DNA of 64,000 nucleotides from an uncultured Acetobacteraceae bacterium (GCA_903895595.1 CAITUP010000064.1:62001-126000), one strand, 5' to 3'. Shown: positions 24,314 through 34,208, numbered from the stretch's first letter. Program-made: numbers and translations. The notes: generated from the sequence alone by a model not told the origin.

Positions 24314-26050
24314 ATGCAACCGGATACCGTGCTCCGCCGCGCCACTGGACGAATGCCGGGGTGGATCGCCGTTGGCCTGATTGCCCTGCTGTTGTCCCAG
24401 CCGGGGACCGTGCGCGCGTTCCCCTTGATCGGCAACGCCACGGACGGGCCGGTCGCGACCGACCTCGCGGCCCCGGATGCGCAGGACCTGAAGCACCAAT
24501 TACAGATCGCCAACGGTCTGCAAGGCCTTGCCGCGGGCGGCGGCTGGACGTTTCAGCCTCGTGTTAGCTTCCAGGAAGCTCTGACCGACAACATCCTGCA
24601 AACCAGCAGCCCACGCCGCTGGGATCTGACCACGTCGGTGTCGCCAGGGATGACCCTGGTTGGCAACACCGAACGCGCCCAGGTCAGCCTGGACTACGCG
24701 CCCGTACTGATCATGAACGCCAGAACCGGATCACAAAACGCCTTAAATCAGCAGCTTAACGGCGCCGCTACGATCACGGCGATCAGCGAAATGGCCTTTC
24801 TGGACCTGCGGGCGGTGTCCGGCATTCAGTCGACCCGTGGGGCCCTCGGCGGAGGCGGAACCATTGGCGCGGGCAATATCGGCGGACTGACCGCGGGGGC
24901 AAGCCCAGGCGGGCTTGGGCAGACAGGTGCCAACCGGCAAGACGTCGTGCAGACCTCCAGCATCGGGATCTCGCCCTATGTGGTACAAAAATTCGGCGAT
25001 TACGGAACACTGAGGGTCGGCTACTCGCTGAACCTCAGCCAGAGCACCCCGGTCAACGGCATCAAGTATCTGCCCTTTCCATCCAGCTCCGGCGGGCAAA
25101 ACCTCGTGAGCAACGAGCAGACCCTTAATTTCAAATCCGGAGACATCCTGAACGACTTTCAGGACACATTCGATATCGATTTCACGCAAACGAACTCCAC
25201 GTCCCAGGGTACCGGCCTGACCGCGACCAGCTTCGCCACCGTACCATCGAGCCGGTCCACACGGGAAATCATCACCAATCAGGTCAGCTACGCCGTCAAC
25301 CAATGGGCCAAGTTGAACGTCAGCGTCGGTCATGAGCGGATCGTCTATACCGGGCTCGGACAGAGACCGATCAACGACTTTACCTGGTCCGTCGGAACAA
25401 CCCTGACACCCAATCCGGACAGCACGATCACGATCAGCTACGGTCATCAGCAAGGTGCGGAATCGCTGTCGTTCGACGGCCACTACCAGCTGACCGCCCG
25501 CACAAACATCAGCGCCAGCTACCATGAATCGCTCGGCACCCAGTTGGAAAACCTGGCCAACCAGCTCAATACGGGTTCGGTTGGCGCCACGGGGGGCACG
25601 GTGAACGCGACGACCGGCGGGCAGCAATTCACCGGCAACAACAGCTCCCCGATCCAACCCGGGGTTTTCCGGTTTCAAACCTTCACCGCCAGTGTGAACA
25701 CACGTCTCAACCGCGATACGCTGACGTTCACGCTCAACAGCGCCAACAGCATCGCGACCGGCGGTCAATCGGCGACGCAGGCATCCACAAGGACATCTGG
25801 CGTCATACTGCAATGGATCCACGAACTGGCGCCGGACCTTACGCTCACCAACTCGGCGTCGTACAATGTGCAGACTGGCGGTATCCAAGGCGGCGGCAAC
25901 AGCATGGCGTTCAACAGCGCCCTCCAGTATTTTATCACTGACTCCCTGTCCGGCACCGTGCGATACAGCTTCTTCAAAAGCACCTCTCCCACTCCGCTGC
26001 TGAACCTCTACGTAGATATGCTCCTCCTCGGCATCACCAAGCAGTTCTGA
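24314..26050 (+). CDS. XrtA-system-associated outer-membrane beta-barrel protein (TIGR03016-like)
   Basis: 578 aa. The signal region is GWIAVGLIALLLSQPGTVRA. The mature part consists of alternating strands rich in Thr, Asn, Gln and aromatic residues (VSFQEALTDNILQTSS, LDYAPVLIMNARTGSQN, ISYGHQQGAESLSFDGHYQL) and ends in ...LLGITKQF with the C-terminal Phe typical of barrel proteins. A Gly-rich insertion (LGGGGTIGAGNIGG) lies near residue 180. Such barrels sit at this place in XrtA loci and may be the outer-membrane conduit for the polysaccharide; function is not proven. Confidence 0.88.
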   Translation: MQPDTVLRRATGRMPGWIAVGLIALLLSQPGTVRAFPLIGNATDGPVATDLAAPDAQDLKHQLQIANGLQGLAAGGGWTFQPRVSFQEALTDNILQTSSPRRWDLTTSVSPGMTLVGNTERAQVSLDYAPVLIMNARTGSQNALNQQLNGAATITAISEMAFLDLRAVSGIQSTRGALGGGGTIGAGNIGGLTAGASPGGLGQTGANRQDVVQTSSIGISPYVVQKFGDYGTLRVGYSLNLSQSTPVNGIKYLPFPSSSGGQNLVSNEQTLNFKSGDILNDFQDTFDIDFTQTNSTSQGTGLTATSFATVPSSRSTREIITNQVSYAVNQWAKLNVSVGHERIVYTGLGQRPINDFTWSVGTTLTPNPDSTITISYGHQQGAESLSFDGHYQLTARTNISASYHESLGTQLENLANQLNTGSVGATGGTVNATTGGQQFTGNNSSPIQPGVFRFQTFTASVNTRLNRDTLTFTLNSANSIATGGQSATQASTRTSGVILQWIHELAPDLTLTNSASYNVQTGGIQGGGNSMAFNSALQYFITDSLSGTVRYSFFKSTSPTPLLNLYVDMLLLGITKQF

Positions 26051-26061
26051 CGGATTCCCTT

Positions 26062-27048
26062 GTGTACGAGAAATTCTATCGCCTGACCGGACTGCCCTTC
26101 CTGCTGACGCCGGATCGCCGATTTTTCTTCGGCTCCAGCGGGCACAGCCGCGCCATCGCGCATCTGGTCTACGGCCTCTCGCAGGAAGAAGGCTTCATCG
26201 TCATCACCGGGGAAGTCGGGGCCGGCAAGACGACATTGGTCGAACAGTTGTGGACCCAACTCGACCGCAGCACCTACGTCATGTCCCGCGTGGTCACCAC
26301 CCGCGTGTCCGGCGACGATCTGCTGCGTCTGGCCATGGCCGGTTTCGGGCTGGAGGCGGATATCGGCGGCGACAAGGCATCGCTGCTGGTGCGCTACGAG
26401 CATGTCGTGCGGCAGCACCGCAAAGCCGGCCGCCGCCTGCTGCTGCTGGTCGATGAGGTGCAGAACCTGCCCCTGGCGGCGCTGGAAGAACTGCGGATGT
26501 TGTCCAACATCACGGTGGACGGACGCGCCTCGGTGCAGACCATCCTGCTCGGGCAGCCGCAGTTCCGTCCCATGCTTGCGTTGAAGGACGCCGAACAGCT
26601 GCGCCAGCGCGTGCTGGCATCGTACCATCTCGGCCCGCTGTCGGAAACAGAAACGCGCGGCTATATCGAGCATCGGCTGCGCACCGTCGGCTGGAAGGAC
26701 GACCCCACTTGGGACGACAACAGCTTCGCTGCCATCCACCAACAAAGCGGCGGCATTCCCCGGCGGATCAACACCCTGTGCTCCCGCGTGCTGCTGCTGG
26801 GCGCGCTGGAGGAACAGCACCGGATCACGGCCGATATGGTGAACACCACGGCCGACGAACTGAACGAAGATCTCGGCGCCGGCACCGCCGCGCCGGAGGA
26901 ACCCACGGCAGTCGCCGCGGTCCCTTCGCCGTCGCGGGAACTCGACACGCTGTCCGGCCGAATTCTGGCGCTGGAACAGGGGGCCTTACGGCAGGAACGC
27001 ATGTTGAAGCGGTTGCTGGAGATCATGGACACGCGGGTGCCGCAATGA
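26062..27048 (+). CDS. XrtA-associated AAA ATPase (ExeA/GspA-like, TIGR03015)
   Basis: 328 aa from a GTG at 26062. It opens YEKFYRLTGLPFLLTPDRRFFFG, as in ExeA-type ATPases. Walker A GEVGAGKTT lies near residues 50-58, Walker B LLLLVDEVQNL near 125-135, and sensor/arginine region HQQSGGIPRRINTLC near 232-246. A C-terminal coiled-coil tail follows an Ala/Pro linker. Its role is thought to be powering or organising envelope machinery of the EPS/PEP-CTERM system. Its TGA overlaps the ATG of the deacetylase. Confidence 0.92.
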   Translation: MYEKFYRLTGLPFLLTPDRRFFFGSSGHSRAIAHLVYGLSQEEGFIVITGEVGAGKTTLVEQLWTQLDRSTYVMSRVVTTRVSGDDLLRLAMAGFGLEADIGGDKASLLVRYEHVVRQHRKAGRRLLLLVDEVQNLPLAALEELRMLSNITVDGRASVQTILLGQPQFRPMLALKDAEQLRQRVLASYHLGPLSETETRGYIEHRLRTVGWKDDPTWDDNSFAAIHQQSGGIPRRINTLCSRVLLLGALEEQHRITADMVNTTADELNEDLGAGTAAPEEPTAVAAVPSPSRELDTLSGRILALEQGALRQERMLKRLLEIMDTRVPQ

Positions 27049-27890
27049 ACGGCCCCACCAACGCCATGACGGTGGACGTCGAGGACTACTATCAGGTCCA
27101 GGCTTTTGCGCATTGCATCGACCGCGCATCCTGGGACGCGCGGGAATCCCGCGTCGAAGCCAACGTGGACCGCATCCTCGGTCAGTTCGATGCCGCTGGA
27201 GTGCACGCGACCTTCTTCACCCTCGGCTGCGTCGCCCAGCGCCATCCGGCAATGGTGCGCCGCATCGTCGCCGCGGGGCACGAACTGGCCAGCCACGGCT
27301 GGGAACATATTCGAGCCGACAGCCAGGACCCGACGACGTTCCGCACCGACGTGCTCAAAACCCGGCTGACGCTGGAGGATATCGGCGGCGTACCGGTCCA
27401 GGGCTACCGAGCCGCGACATTCTCCATTGGGGCGAAGAACCTCTGGGCCTTCGCCGAGTTGCAGGAGGCCGGCTACCGCTACAGCTCCTCCATCAACCCC
27501 ATCGCGCACGATTTGTATGGGATGCCGGACGCGCCGCGCACCCCGTTCCACCCGCAAGGCTGTGCCATCTGGGAAATCCCGATGACCGCCGTACGCGCCT
27601 TCGGGCGCAACTGGCCCTGTTCCGGGGGCGGCTACTTCCGGTTGCTGCCAAAATTCCTGTATTATCAAGGTCTGAAACGGGTGAACGGCACCGAAGCGCG
27701 ACCCGGCATCTTCTATTTCCACCCGTGGGAGGTCGATCCCGGCCAGCCCCGCATCGAAAACTGCGGCTGGAAGTCGCGTATCCGGCACTACACCAACCTC
27801 AGCGGAATGGCGCCGGCGCTCGACAAACTGTTGCGGGATTTCGCCTGGGACCGCATGGACCGGGTCTACGCATCCGAACTCGCCACCTGA
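27045..27890 (+). CDS. XrtA-associated polysaccharide deacetylase (DUF3473)
   Basis: 281 aa, starting with ATGA overlap of the ATPase stop. NodB-homology motifs: MTVDVEDYYQ (metal and catalytic Asp), HATFFTLGCVAQRHP, SHGWEH (metal His residues) and GYRAATFSI. The C-terminal DUF3473 part includes FYFHPWEVDPGQPR. It removes acetyl groups from a carbohydrate, probably N-acetylated sugars of the exopolysaccharide. No signal peptide is visible, so it would act in the cytoplasm on lipid-linked intermediates, as in most members of this subfamily. Confidence 0.93.
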   Translation: MNGPTNAMTVDVEDYYQVQAFAHCIDRASWDARESRVEANVDRILGQFDAAGVHATFFTLGCVAQRHPAMVRRIVAAGHELASHGWEHIRADSQDPTTFRTDVLKTRLTLEDIGGVPVQGYRAATFSIGAKNLWAFAELQEAGYRYSSSINPIAHDLYGMPDAPRTPFHPQGCAIWEIPMTAVRAFGRNWPCSGGGYFRLLPKFLYYQGLKRVNGTEARPGIFYFHPWEVDPGQPRIENCGWKSRIRHYTNLSGMAPALDKLLRDFAWDRMDRVYASELAT

Positions 27891-27894
27891 TCCC

Positions 27895-28926
27895 ATGGCT
27901 CTGACCTTTCGCCCCCTGGAGATCGCCAGCGAACCCGCATGGGATTCCTTCGTGGATTCGATGCCCAACGGCACGTTCTTCCATCGCGCCGCCTGGCGCC
28001 GGTTGATCGCCGAGGAATTCGGCCATCGGTCCTTCTACACTTTCGCCGAACGCGACGGCGCCATCGTCGGCGTGCTGCCGCTGGTGCAGGTGAAAACGCT
28101 GCTGTTCGGCAACACGCTGACCTCGGTCCCGTTCTGCGTCTACGGTGGGCCGCTGGCGGCGGATGCCGAAACAGCCGAGGCTTTGGCGGAGTATGCGGCC
28201 GATTTGCTGCCCGAAACTGGCGCCAGCGGCGTGGAATTCCGGCACCGGGACCCCGTCGAGGGCGACTGGCTCCAGCGGCCCGACCTTTACGTCACCTTCC
28301 GCAAGCCGATCGTCGCCAACCACGACCAGAACATGAAGGCGATCCCGCGCAAGCAGCGGGCGATGGTGCGCAAAGGCATCCAAAACGGGCTGACATCCGT
28401 CGTCGAACAGGACCCGGCGCGCCTGCACCGCATCTACGCCGAAAGCGTGCGCAATCTGGGTACACCCGTGTTCTCCCGCCGCTGGTTCGCATCCTTGATG
28501 CACACGTTCCGCGATTGCGCGGACATCGTGACCATCCTGAATGGCGACACGGCCGTCGCCTCGGTGATGAATTTCCACTGGCGCGATGAAGTCCTGCCCT
28601 ACTACGGCGGCGGCACCATCGGCGCGCGTCAGGTCGCCGGCAACGATTTTATGTACTGGGAGGTCATGCGCCGCGCCGCAGATCGCGGCTACCGCCTGTT
28701 CGACTTCGGCCGCAGCAAGCTCGGCACCGGCGCCTATTCCTTCAAGCACAATTGGGGGTTCGAGCCCGCCCCACTGCACTACCGCTACAAGCTCGCACCC
28801 GGCGCTGTCATGCCCGACCACAACCCGCTGAACCCCAAATACGCGCTGTTCATCGCCGCCTGGAAACGCCTGCCGTTGGCCGTCGCGAACCGGATCGGCC
28901 CGCCGCTGGTACGCGGGCTGGGATGA
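27895..28926 (+). CDS. FemAB-family XrtA/PEP-CTERM-associated protein
   Basis: 343 aa. GNAT-fold FemAB features: PNGTFFHRAAWRRLIAEEFG near the start, MKAIPRKQRAMVRKGIQNG in the middle and YWEVMRRAADRGYRLFDFG near the end. The TIGR03019-like family is confined to exosortase A loci. FemAB enzymes transfer amino acids from aminoacyl-tRNA to cell-wall or sugar acceptors; here an aminoacylation of the polysaccharide or its precursor is a plausible inference. It sits 4 bases after the deacetylase and its TGA overlaps the next ATG (ATGA). Confidence 0.92.
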   Translation: MALTFRPLEIASEPAWDSFVDSMPNGTFFHRAAWRRLIAEEFGHRSFYTFAERDGAIVGVLPLVQVKTLLFGNTLTSVPFCVYGGPLAADAETAEALAEYAADLLPETGASGVEFRHRDPVEGDWLQRPDLYVTFRKPIVANHDQNMKAIPRKQRAMVRKGIQNGLTSVVEQDPARLHRIYAESVRNLGTPVFSRRWFASLMHTFRDCADIVTILNGDTAVASVMNFHWRDEVLPYYGGGTIGARQVAGNDFMYWEVMRRAADRGYRLFDFGRSKLGTGAYSFKHNWGFEPAPLHYRYKLAPGAVMPDHNPLNPKYALFIAAWKRLPLAVANRIGPPLVRGLG

Positions 28927-30137
28927 AACCGCCACTGCTGTTCCTGATCCAGCGCCTGCCCTACCCGCCCACCAAAGGCGAGAAAATCCGCGCGCTGCGT
29001 ATCTTCGCCTATCTGGCGCAGTGGTACGAGATGCATCTGGGCTGCCTGCTCGACGATCCCGCCGACGCCGAACACGTGCAAACCATGAGGGCGATGTGCG
29101 CCAGCATGCATGTCGCGCCATTGAACCGCCGGGTCGCGACGTTGCTGTGCCTGCGCGGTCTGCTGACCGGAGAGGCGCTGAGCGTCACCTATTTCAAGGA
29201 TCGCGGTCTGGCCCGTTGGGTGCGCGATGTCATGGCGAACGTGAAGCCGGCGATGGTGTTTGTCTACTCGTCCAACATGGCACCCTACGTACTCGACCTG
29301 CCGCGCACCGCGCCGCTCGCGGTCGATCTGGTGGATGTCGATTCAGAGAAATGGCGCTCCTATTCGGAAACGATGACCGGCCTGAAGCGCTGGGTCTACC
29401 GGCGCGAATGGCGCAAGGTCGCCGCCCTGGAACAACGCATCGCGCGGGAGGCCGATCTGGCGAGCTTCGTCTCCGACGCCGAGGCCGACCTGTTTTCCTC
29501 CCTGGTCCCGGCCGGACACGCTCGCGTCATGGGCGTGAGCAACGGCGTCGATCACGAATATTTCGACCCGACGCTCGATCTGCCGCCGCTCTACGACCTG
29601 TCGGTTCCCAATTACGTGTTCACCGGCACCATGGACTACCCGCCCAACGCCGATGCCGTCGCATGGTTCGCCAACGACATTTTGCCCGCCATTCGCCGCG
29701 CTTTGCCGGACGCGCAGTTCCACATCGTCGGGCACAGCCCCAATGAGGCCGTGCAGCGTTTGACCCGTATCGAGGGCGTGCATGTCACGGGACGCGTCAC
29801 CGACGTGCGGCCCTACGTCGTGCATGCAACCGCATCAGTCGCGCCGATGCGCATCGCCCGCGGCATTCAGAACAAGGTTTTGGAGGCCATGGCCATGGCC
29901 CGCCCGGTCGTCGTCACCTCCGGCGCGCTGGAGGGGATCGATGCGACCCCAGGCCTCGAGGTCGTTCTAGCCGACGATGCCGCCGGCTTCGCGGCTGCCT
30001 GCACCGATCTTGCGACCGGCTCGCGCGGCTCCGACATTGGACGTGCCGCGCGGGCATGCGTGATGCGGCAATACAACTGGGCCGCACGCCTCAGCCGCTA
30101 CGACGAATTCCTTCGCCCCTCGGAGACACTGACATGA
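28923..30137 (+). CDS. XrtA/PEP-CTERM-system glycosyltransferase (TIGR03087-like, GT4)
   Basis: 404 aa. It opens LFLIQRLPYPPTKGEKIRAL, a signature of the PEP-CTERM Stp1/EpsH-linked glycosyltransferase. Further motifs are VDLVDVDSEKW, MGVSNGVDHEYFDP, VFTGTMDYPPNADAVAWF and the donor-site helix IQNKVLEAMAMARPVVVTS. It should add a sugar to the repeat unit on the cytoplasmic face. Start and stop both overlap neighbours by 4 bases, between femAB and xrtA. Confidence 0.92.
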   Translation: MKPPLLFLIQRLPYPPTKGEKIRALRIFAYLAQWYEMHLGCLLDDPADAEHVQTMRAMCASMHVAPLNRRVATLLCLRGLLTGEALSVTYFKDRGLARWVRDVMANVKPAMVFVYSSNMAPYVLDLPRTAPLAVDLVDVDSEKWRSYSETMTGLKRWVYRREWRKVAALEQRIAREADLASFVSDAEADLFSSLVPAGHARVMGVSNGVDHEYFDPTLDLPPLYDLSVPNYVFTGTMDYPPNADAVAWFANDILPAIRRALPDAQFHIVGHSPNEAVQRLTRIEGVHVTGRVTDVRPYVVHATASVAPMRIARGIQNKVLEAMAMARPVVVTSGALEGIDATPGLEVVLADDAAGFAAACTDLATGSRGSDIGRAARACVMRQYNWAARLSRYDEFLRPSETLT

Positions 30138-31681
30138 CCGCGGCGGCACCGGCACACCAGAACGAACTAACCCAAGCCTGGAGCGGATTGAAAGGCACGG
30201 GGATTGCCCTGATCGCCGGCATTCTGGTGCTGGGCGGCTTGTTCCAGACGGAGGTCGTGACGGCCGTCCAGACCTGGAACGACTCTACCGCCTACAACCA
30301 TTGCTTTCTGGTGGCCCCGATCGCGCTCTATCTGCTGTGGGACCGGAAGGACACGCTGGCCGGACTGTCCGCCCGGCCGATGCCGTGGGTCTCGCTGGCC
30401 GGCCTGCCTCTTGCCGCCGCGTGGCTTTTTGCCGAACGCCTGGGAATCATGGAAGGTCGGCAATTGATCGCGGTCACCCTCCTGGAACTGCTGTTCCTGG
30501 GTGTGCTGGGCAAACGCCTGTGGTGGGCGATGTCCGGGCCGCTGCTCTATCTGTATTTCCTGGTCCCGTTCGGGGAGTTCCTGACGCCCAAGTTGCAGGA
30601 CATCACGGCGGTCTTCGTCCTCTACGGCACGCAGATCCTGCACATTCCCGCCTACGTGGACGGGTACACAATCGAAATCCCAGAGGGCCGGTTCTTCATC
30701 GCCCAGGCCTGCGCCGGGTTGCGCTTTCTGATCGCCGCCATCGCGTTCGGGGCGCTGTATGCGATCCTGATGTATCGCAGTCCGATCCGGCGAACGGCCT
30801 TCATCGTCATTTCCATCGTCGTGCCGATCGTCGCCAACGGCTTTCGGGCGCTGGGGATCGTGGGGCTAGGGCATATTCTGGGGAGCGCCGAAGCCGCCGC
30901 GGCCGATCATGTCATCTACGGCTGGATTTTCTTCTCGCTGGTCATTCTGCTGCTGCTCGCCTGCGGCCTGCCGTTCCGGGAGGATCGAATCGACACGGCG
31001 CCGCCGGCCATCAAGCCGGAACCGGACATGACCGGCTCCTATGCGACGCCCGGCGCTTGCGCCGCCGCCATAATGATCGTCCTCGCGGGCGCCGGCCCGG
31101 CGACAGCACTGCTGCTGGACCGGACCGCGAACGCGACGCTGGCGCAACCTCGTCCGCTGGACCCTGGTCCAGGATGCACATCCGCACCCGGCGCCCCGCC
31201 AGAACGCGCCCGCGCCGCGGCCGGCGGCCGAGCAACCGATCAGCGAATAAACTGCGAGAATGGAACCGCGTTCGATTTACACATCGCCGCGTTTTCGCCA
31301 CGCAGCACCTCCGGTCCCGTCCTCGCCGAACGCCGACGCCTCGCTCGGCCGCCCTGGGTCGAGGAAACGGTCGAAAGCTGGATCGAGCCGGAGCCGCATG
31401 TTTGGCGCCTGCTGACTGGCACCGAAGAGGCGCTGGCCATGGCAGTCGGGATGTGGATCGACGGCGCCCCGAGCATGGGCGGCCTGCCGGTCCGCGCCCG
31501 CATGGCGTGGAACAGCCTGACGGGCGGGCGCAGGTCACCAGTGGTCGTATCCATCACCCCCGTCGCCGACTGGTCCCATTTGCGCGGCCCCGCTCGGCGG
31601 CAGGTCGAGGACGATCTGCTGGAATTCCTTCGCACCCATCCGGGGCTGGTCACGCAGATCGAGGCACTGACGGGGCGCTAA
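30134..31681 (+). CDS. xrtA: Exosortase A with fused C-terminal EpsI-like domain
   Basis: 515 aa. Residues 1-290 hold about eight membrane segments. The exosortase triad is visible: Cys near 192 in [19 protein letters not shown], Arg near 238 in NGFRALGIV and His near 256 in [11 protein letters not shown]. The enzyme cleaves PEP-CTERM proteins at the outer face of the inner membrane. After a membrane segment and an Ala/Pro/Arg-rich linker, residues ~400-515 ([36 protein letters not shown]) resemble the EpsI/DUF3485 domain. The linker is unusually divergent. Last gene of the rightward operon; its stop shares CTAA with lpdA on the other strand. Confidence 0.92.
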   Translation: MTAAAPAHQNELTQAWSGLKGTGIALIAGILVLGGLFQTEVVTAVQTWNDSTAYNHCFLVAPIALYLLWDRKDTLAGLSARPMPWVSLAGLPLAAAWLFAERLGIMEGRQLIAVTLLELLFLGVLGKRLWWAMSGPLLYLYFLVPFGEFLTPKLQDITAVFVLYGTQILHIPAYVDGYTIEIPEGRFFIAQACAGLRFLIAAIAFGALYAILMYRSPIRRTAFIVISIVVPIVANGFRALGIVGLGHILGSAEAAAADHVIYGWIFFSLVILLLLACGLPFREDRIDTAPPAIKPEPDMTGSYATPGACAAAIMIVLAGAGPATALLLDRTANATLAQPRPLDPGPGCTSAPGAPPERARAAAGGRATDQRINCENGTAFDLHIAAFSPRSTSGPVLAERRRLARPPWVEETVESWIEPEPHVWRLLTGTEEALAMAVGMWIDGAPSMGGLPVRARMAWNSLTGGRRSPVVVSITPVADWSHLRGPARRQVEDDLLEFLRTHPGLVTQIEALTGR

Positions 31682-33069
31682 ATATGCAGCGCCCGGCCAT
31701 CCACGGCGAGCGCGGCTTCCTTCACGGCCTCATTCAGGCTGGGATGCGCGTGGCAGGTGCGGGCGACATCCTCGGCCGAGGCACCGAATTCCATCGCCAG
31801 CGCCAGTTCGGCGATCAACGTACCGGCGTCCGGCCCGAGGATATGGGCGCCGAGAAGTCGATCGGTGATTTTGTCGGATAACAGCTTCACGAACCCATCG
31901 GTGCTGCCCATCGCACGAGCGCGCCCGTTTGCGAGGAACGGGAATTTGCCCACCTTGTAGGCGATGCCGGCCGCTTTCAATTCTTCCTCCGTCTGTCCGA
32001 CGGCAGCGACTTCCGGCCATGTGTACACCACGCTCGGGATGACATCGTAGTTCACATGCCCGGCCTGACCGGCGAGGCGTTCCGCCAGCGCGACGCCCTC
32101 ATCTTCCGCCTTGTGGGCCAGCATCGGGCCGGCGATGGCGTCGCCGATCGCGTAGATGCCGGGGACGTTGGTGGCGAAATGCGCGTCGGTCCTGATCCGG
32201 TGGCGTTCGTCCAACGCGACGCCAGCCGCTTCCAGGCCGAGGCCTTCGATGAAGGGGCGGCGTCCGATCGCCAGCAGGACGACATCGGCTTCAAGTGTCT
32301 CGGCCGCGCCGCCTTTGGCGGGTTCGACGGTCAGTGCGATCCCGGTCTCGGTCGGCACCGCGGCGGTGACCTTGGCGCCAAGCCGGAATTTCAGGCCTTG
32401 TTTCGCGAGGATGCGCTGGAAAGCGGTCGCGACCTCGGTATCCAGCGTGGGAACGATGCGGGGCAAAAATTCGATGACGGTGACCTCGGCTCCCAACCGG
32501 CGCCAGACGCTGCCTAGTTCGAGCCCAATCACGCCGGCGCCGATGACAACCAGATGTTTCGGCACCGCGTCCAGTTCCAGCGCACCGGTCGAGGTGACGA
32601 TGCGCTTTTCGTCCACCGTGACGCCGGGCAATGGCGTGCTCTCGCTGCCGGTGGCGATGACAATGTGTTTGGTCGTGTGGATGGTGCCGTCCACGTCCAC
32701 CTGCCCCGCGGCGACGATGCGGCCGGTGCCTTTCAGCCAGGTGACCTTGTTCTTGCGGAACAGGAATTCGACGCCTTTGACGTTGGCGCCGACGACCTCG
32801 GCCTTGCGCGCCTGCATCCGCGCCAGATCGAGGCGCACATTCTCGACGATCACCCCGTGATCGGACAGCCCGTGCGCCGCGTGGTCGAAATCCTCCGACG
32901 ATTGCAGCAGCGCCTTGGAGGGGATGCAGCCGACATTAAGGCAGGTGCCGCCAAGGGTCACGCGCTTTTCGACGCAGGCGACCTTGAGGCCGAGTTGCGC
33001 CGCGCGAATGGCGCAGACATAGCCGCCGGGGCCCGCGCCGATGACGATGACGTCGTATGTTTGGGTCAT
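31678..33069 (-). CDS. lpdA: Dihydrolipoyl dehydrogenase (E3)
   Basis: 463 aa from the ATG at 33069, which overlaps the stop of the preceding unknown gene (ATGA). FAD site [20 protein letters not shown], redox disulfide [13 protein letters not shown] near residues 37-49, NAD site [20 protein letters not shown], second FAD site [20 protein letters not shown] and the C-terminal base [14 protein letters not shown]. It reoxidises the lipoyl groups of 2-oxoacid dehydrogenase complexes with NAD+. It closes the sucA-sucB operon, from which it is separated by two unrelated genes. Confidence 0.96.
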   Translation of the reverse strand: MTQTYDVIVIGAGPGGYVCAIRAAQLGLKVACVEKRVTLGGTCLNVGCIPSKALLQSSEDFDHAAHGLSDHGVIVENVRLDLARMQARKAEVVGANVKGVEFLFRKNKVTWLKGTGRIVAAGQVDVDGTIHTTKHIVIATGSESTPLPGVTVDEKRIVTSTGALELDAVPKHLVVIGAGVIGLELGSVWRRLGAEVTVIEFLPRIVPTLDTEVATAFQRILAKQGLKFRLGAKVTAAVPTETGIALTVEPAKGGAAETLEADVVLLAIGRRPFIEGLGLEAAGVALDERHRIRTDAHFATNVPGIYAIGDAIAGPMLAHKAEDEGVALAERLAGQAGHVNYDVIPSVVYTWPEVAAVGQTEEELKAAGIAYKVGKFPFLANGRARAMGSTDGFVKLLSDKITDRLLGAHILGPDAGTLIAELALAMEFGASAEDVARTCHAHPSLNEAVKEAALAVDGRALHI

Positions 33070-33764
33070 GCGAGCCCTGTATCCTTGATCGCGCCGCGAT
33101 GATTCGCCCGGTCGTTTCGAGCCGGCGACAACGTCGCAAACAGCGATTCGCACAGCTTTGCCAAATCCTTCGCAACGTCCGGTGCGGTCTGCCGCATCTG
33201 GTTGGAAGAAAGTAACACCCTCCTGCGCAGCTCCAGGGCATTCATAATATCCGCCTCGGTATCGTCATCGATGACAGCGCGGAATGCCAATTCCCGCACA
33301 TGGAATTCCACAGACTTGTCGCGAGGTCGTGTGCCTTGGGTATGCGCTAGTTCCGTGACAAGTCCCTCTATCAACGATACAAAATATACCGTGAGAACGT
33401 CAGAACTTTGCCCCGGGATTGGTTGCTCGCATAACGCCCTGAATGCTTGCGTGGCATACGAGAGGTCGGGTAACGGCTCCTCTGGACGAACGGTGACCAA
33501 CTCGAGGCGCCACCCTTCGGTGCTTTCGATCCGCTCCGCCAATTCGACGAATTCGTTCGCCCCTTTCAAGGACTGTGCGGTTCGCACTTCAACGACCGCG
33601 TGATCGTCCTCGCGTTCCACCATGAGACCGGGGTGAAGATCCCTCATGAAACCCGGAACGACGTCGGGTGTGGGGCGATCCGTCACCCGATAGCCCCGGC
33701 GCTTGTAGTCGCGAATCACACGCTTTCGGGCACGTTCAACGGACTGCTCGGTGGTCGCGGACAT
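33066..33764 (-). CDS. Unknown protein, possible restriction-endonuclease-like fold, inside the odh operon
   Basis: 232 aa from the ATG at 33764. I do not recognise a named family with certainty. The N-terminal third has [20 protein letters not shown], then [21 protein letters not shown] with spaced Asp and Glu as in degenerate PD-(D/E)XK or AHJR-like nuclease folds. The remainder is predicted helical ([35 protein letters not shown]). The start overlaps the RusA-like stop by one base (TGATG) and the stop overlaps the lpdA start by four, so it is coupled on both sides. Base composition is lower in G+C than the flanking dehydrogenase genes. Acquired origin is inferred. Confidence 0.7.
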   Translation of the reverse strand: MSATTEQSVERARKRVIRDYKRRGYRVTDRPTPDVVPGFMRDLHPGLMVEREDDHAVVEVRTAQSLKGANEFVELAERIESTEGWRLELVTVRPEEPLPDLSYATQAFRALCEQPIPGQSSDVLTVYFVSLIEGLVTELAHTQGTRPRDKSVEFHVRELAFRAVIDDDTEADIMNALELRRRVLLSSNQMRQTAPDVAKDLAKLCESLFATLSPARNDRANHRGAIKDTGLA

Positions 33765-34186
33765 CAATCCAGCTCCTTGGTCGTAATCGCGTGCCACGCG
33801 CGGATATGGACGAATGGCGTGCCGTCGCTAAACGCGGCGCCCAATGCCGCAGGGATGTAGCGGGCACGATATTCGCCTTCGATATCGCGCCAACTGCCCC
33901 GCACCGACGATACCTGCCTGTCGTCAATGAATACAACACCCTGCATGGCATCCTGAATCGGCTTGTTCAGATTGTCCAAGTCGCCCGAGCGGGATTCGCC
34001 ATAATGGACGATATGCAGTTCGACGGCGCCGACGAGCGGTTCCGCTTGTCCCCAAGCCGCGACCGCGGCGCGGCTCACCTGACGCTTCCAGGCATTGAGC
34101 GCGACACGGTTATCGGACTGCGCGGAATAGGCCTGACCATGCACACATACCTCGAATATCGGCGGGCGGCGGACGGGTTGTGCCAT
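33764..34186 (-). CDS. RusA-like Holliday junction resolvase family protein
   Basis: 140 aa. The diagnostic RusA segment is SGDLDNLNKPIQDAMQGVVF followed by IDDRQV, giving the conserved Asp residues that bind the metal. The N-terminal strand IFEVCVHGQAYSAQSDN and KRQVSRAAVAAW also fit. RusA enzymes cleave four-way DNA junctions and are usually phage-borne. Here the gene lies 22 bases after sucB and overlaps the next gene by one base, in the middle of the 2-oxoglutarate dehydrogenase operon. No other phage genes are nearby. Confidence 0.82.
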   Translation of the reverse strand: MAQPVRRPPIFEVCVHGQAYSAQSDNRVALNAWKRQVSRAAVAAWGQAEPLVGAVELHIVHYGESRSGDLDNLNKPIQDAMQGVVFIDDRQVSSVRGSWRDIEGEYRARYIPAALGAAFSDGTPFVHIRAWHAITTKELD

Positions 34187-34208
34187 CGTCCGATCGTCCG
34201 GACGACCA

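Noticed and set aside
33764-34186. A prophage around the RusA-like gene
   Set aside because: No integrase, capsid, terminase or lysis genes are adjacent; both sides are TCA-cycle genes.
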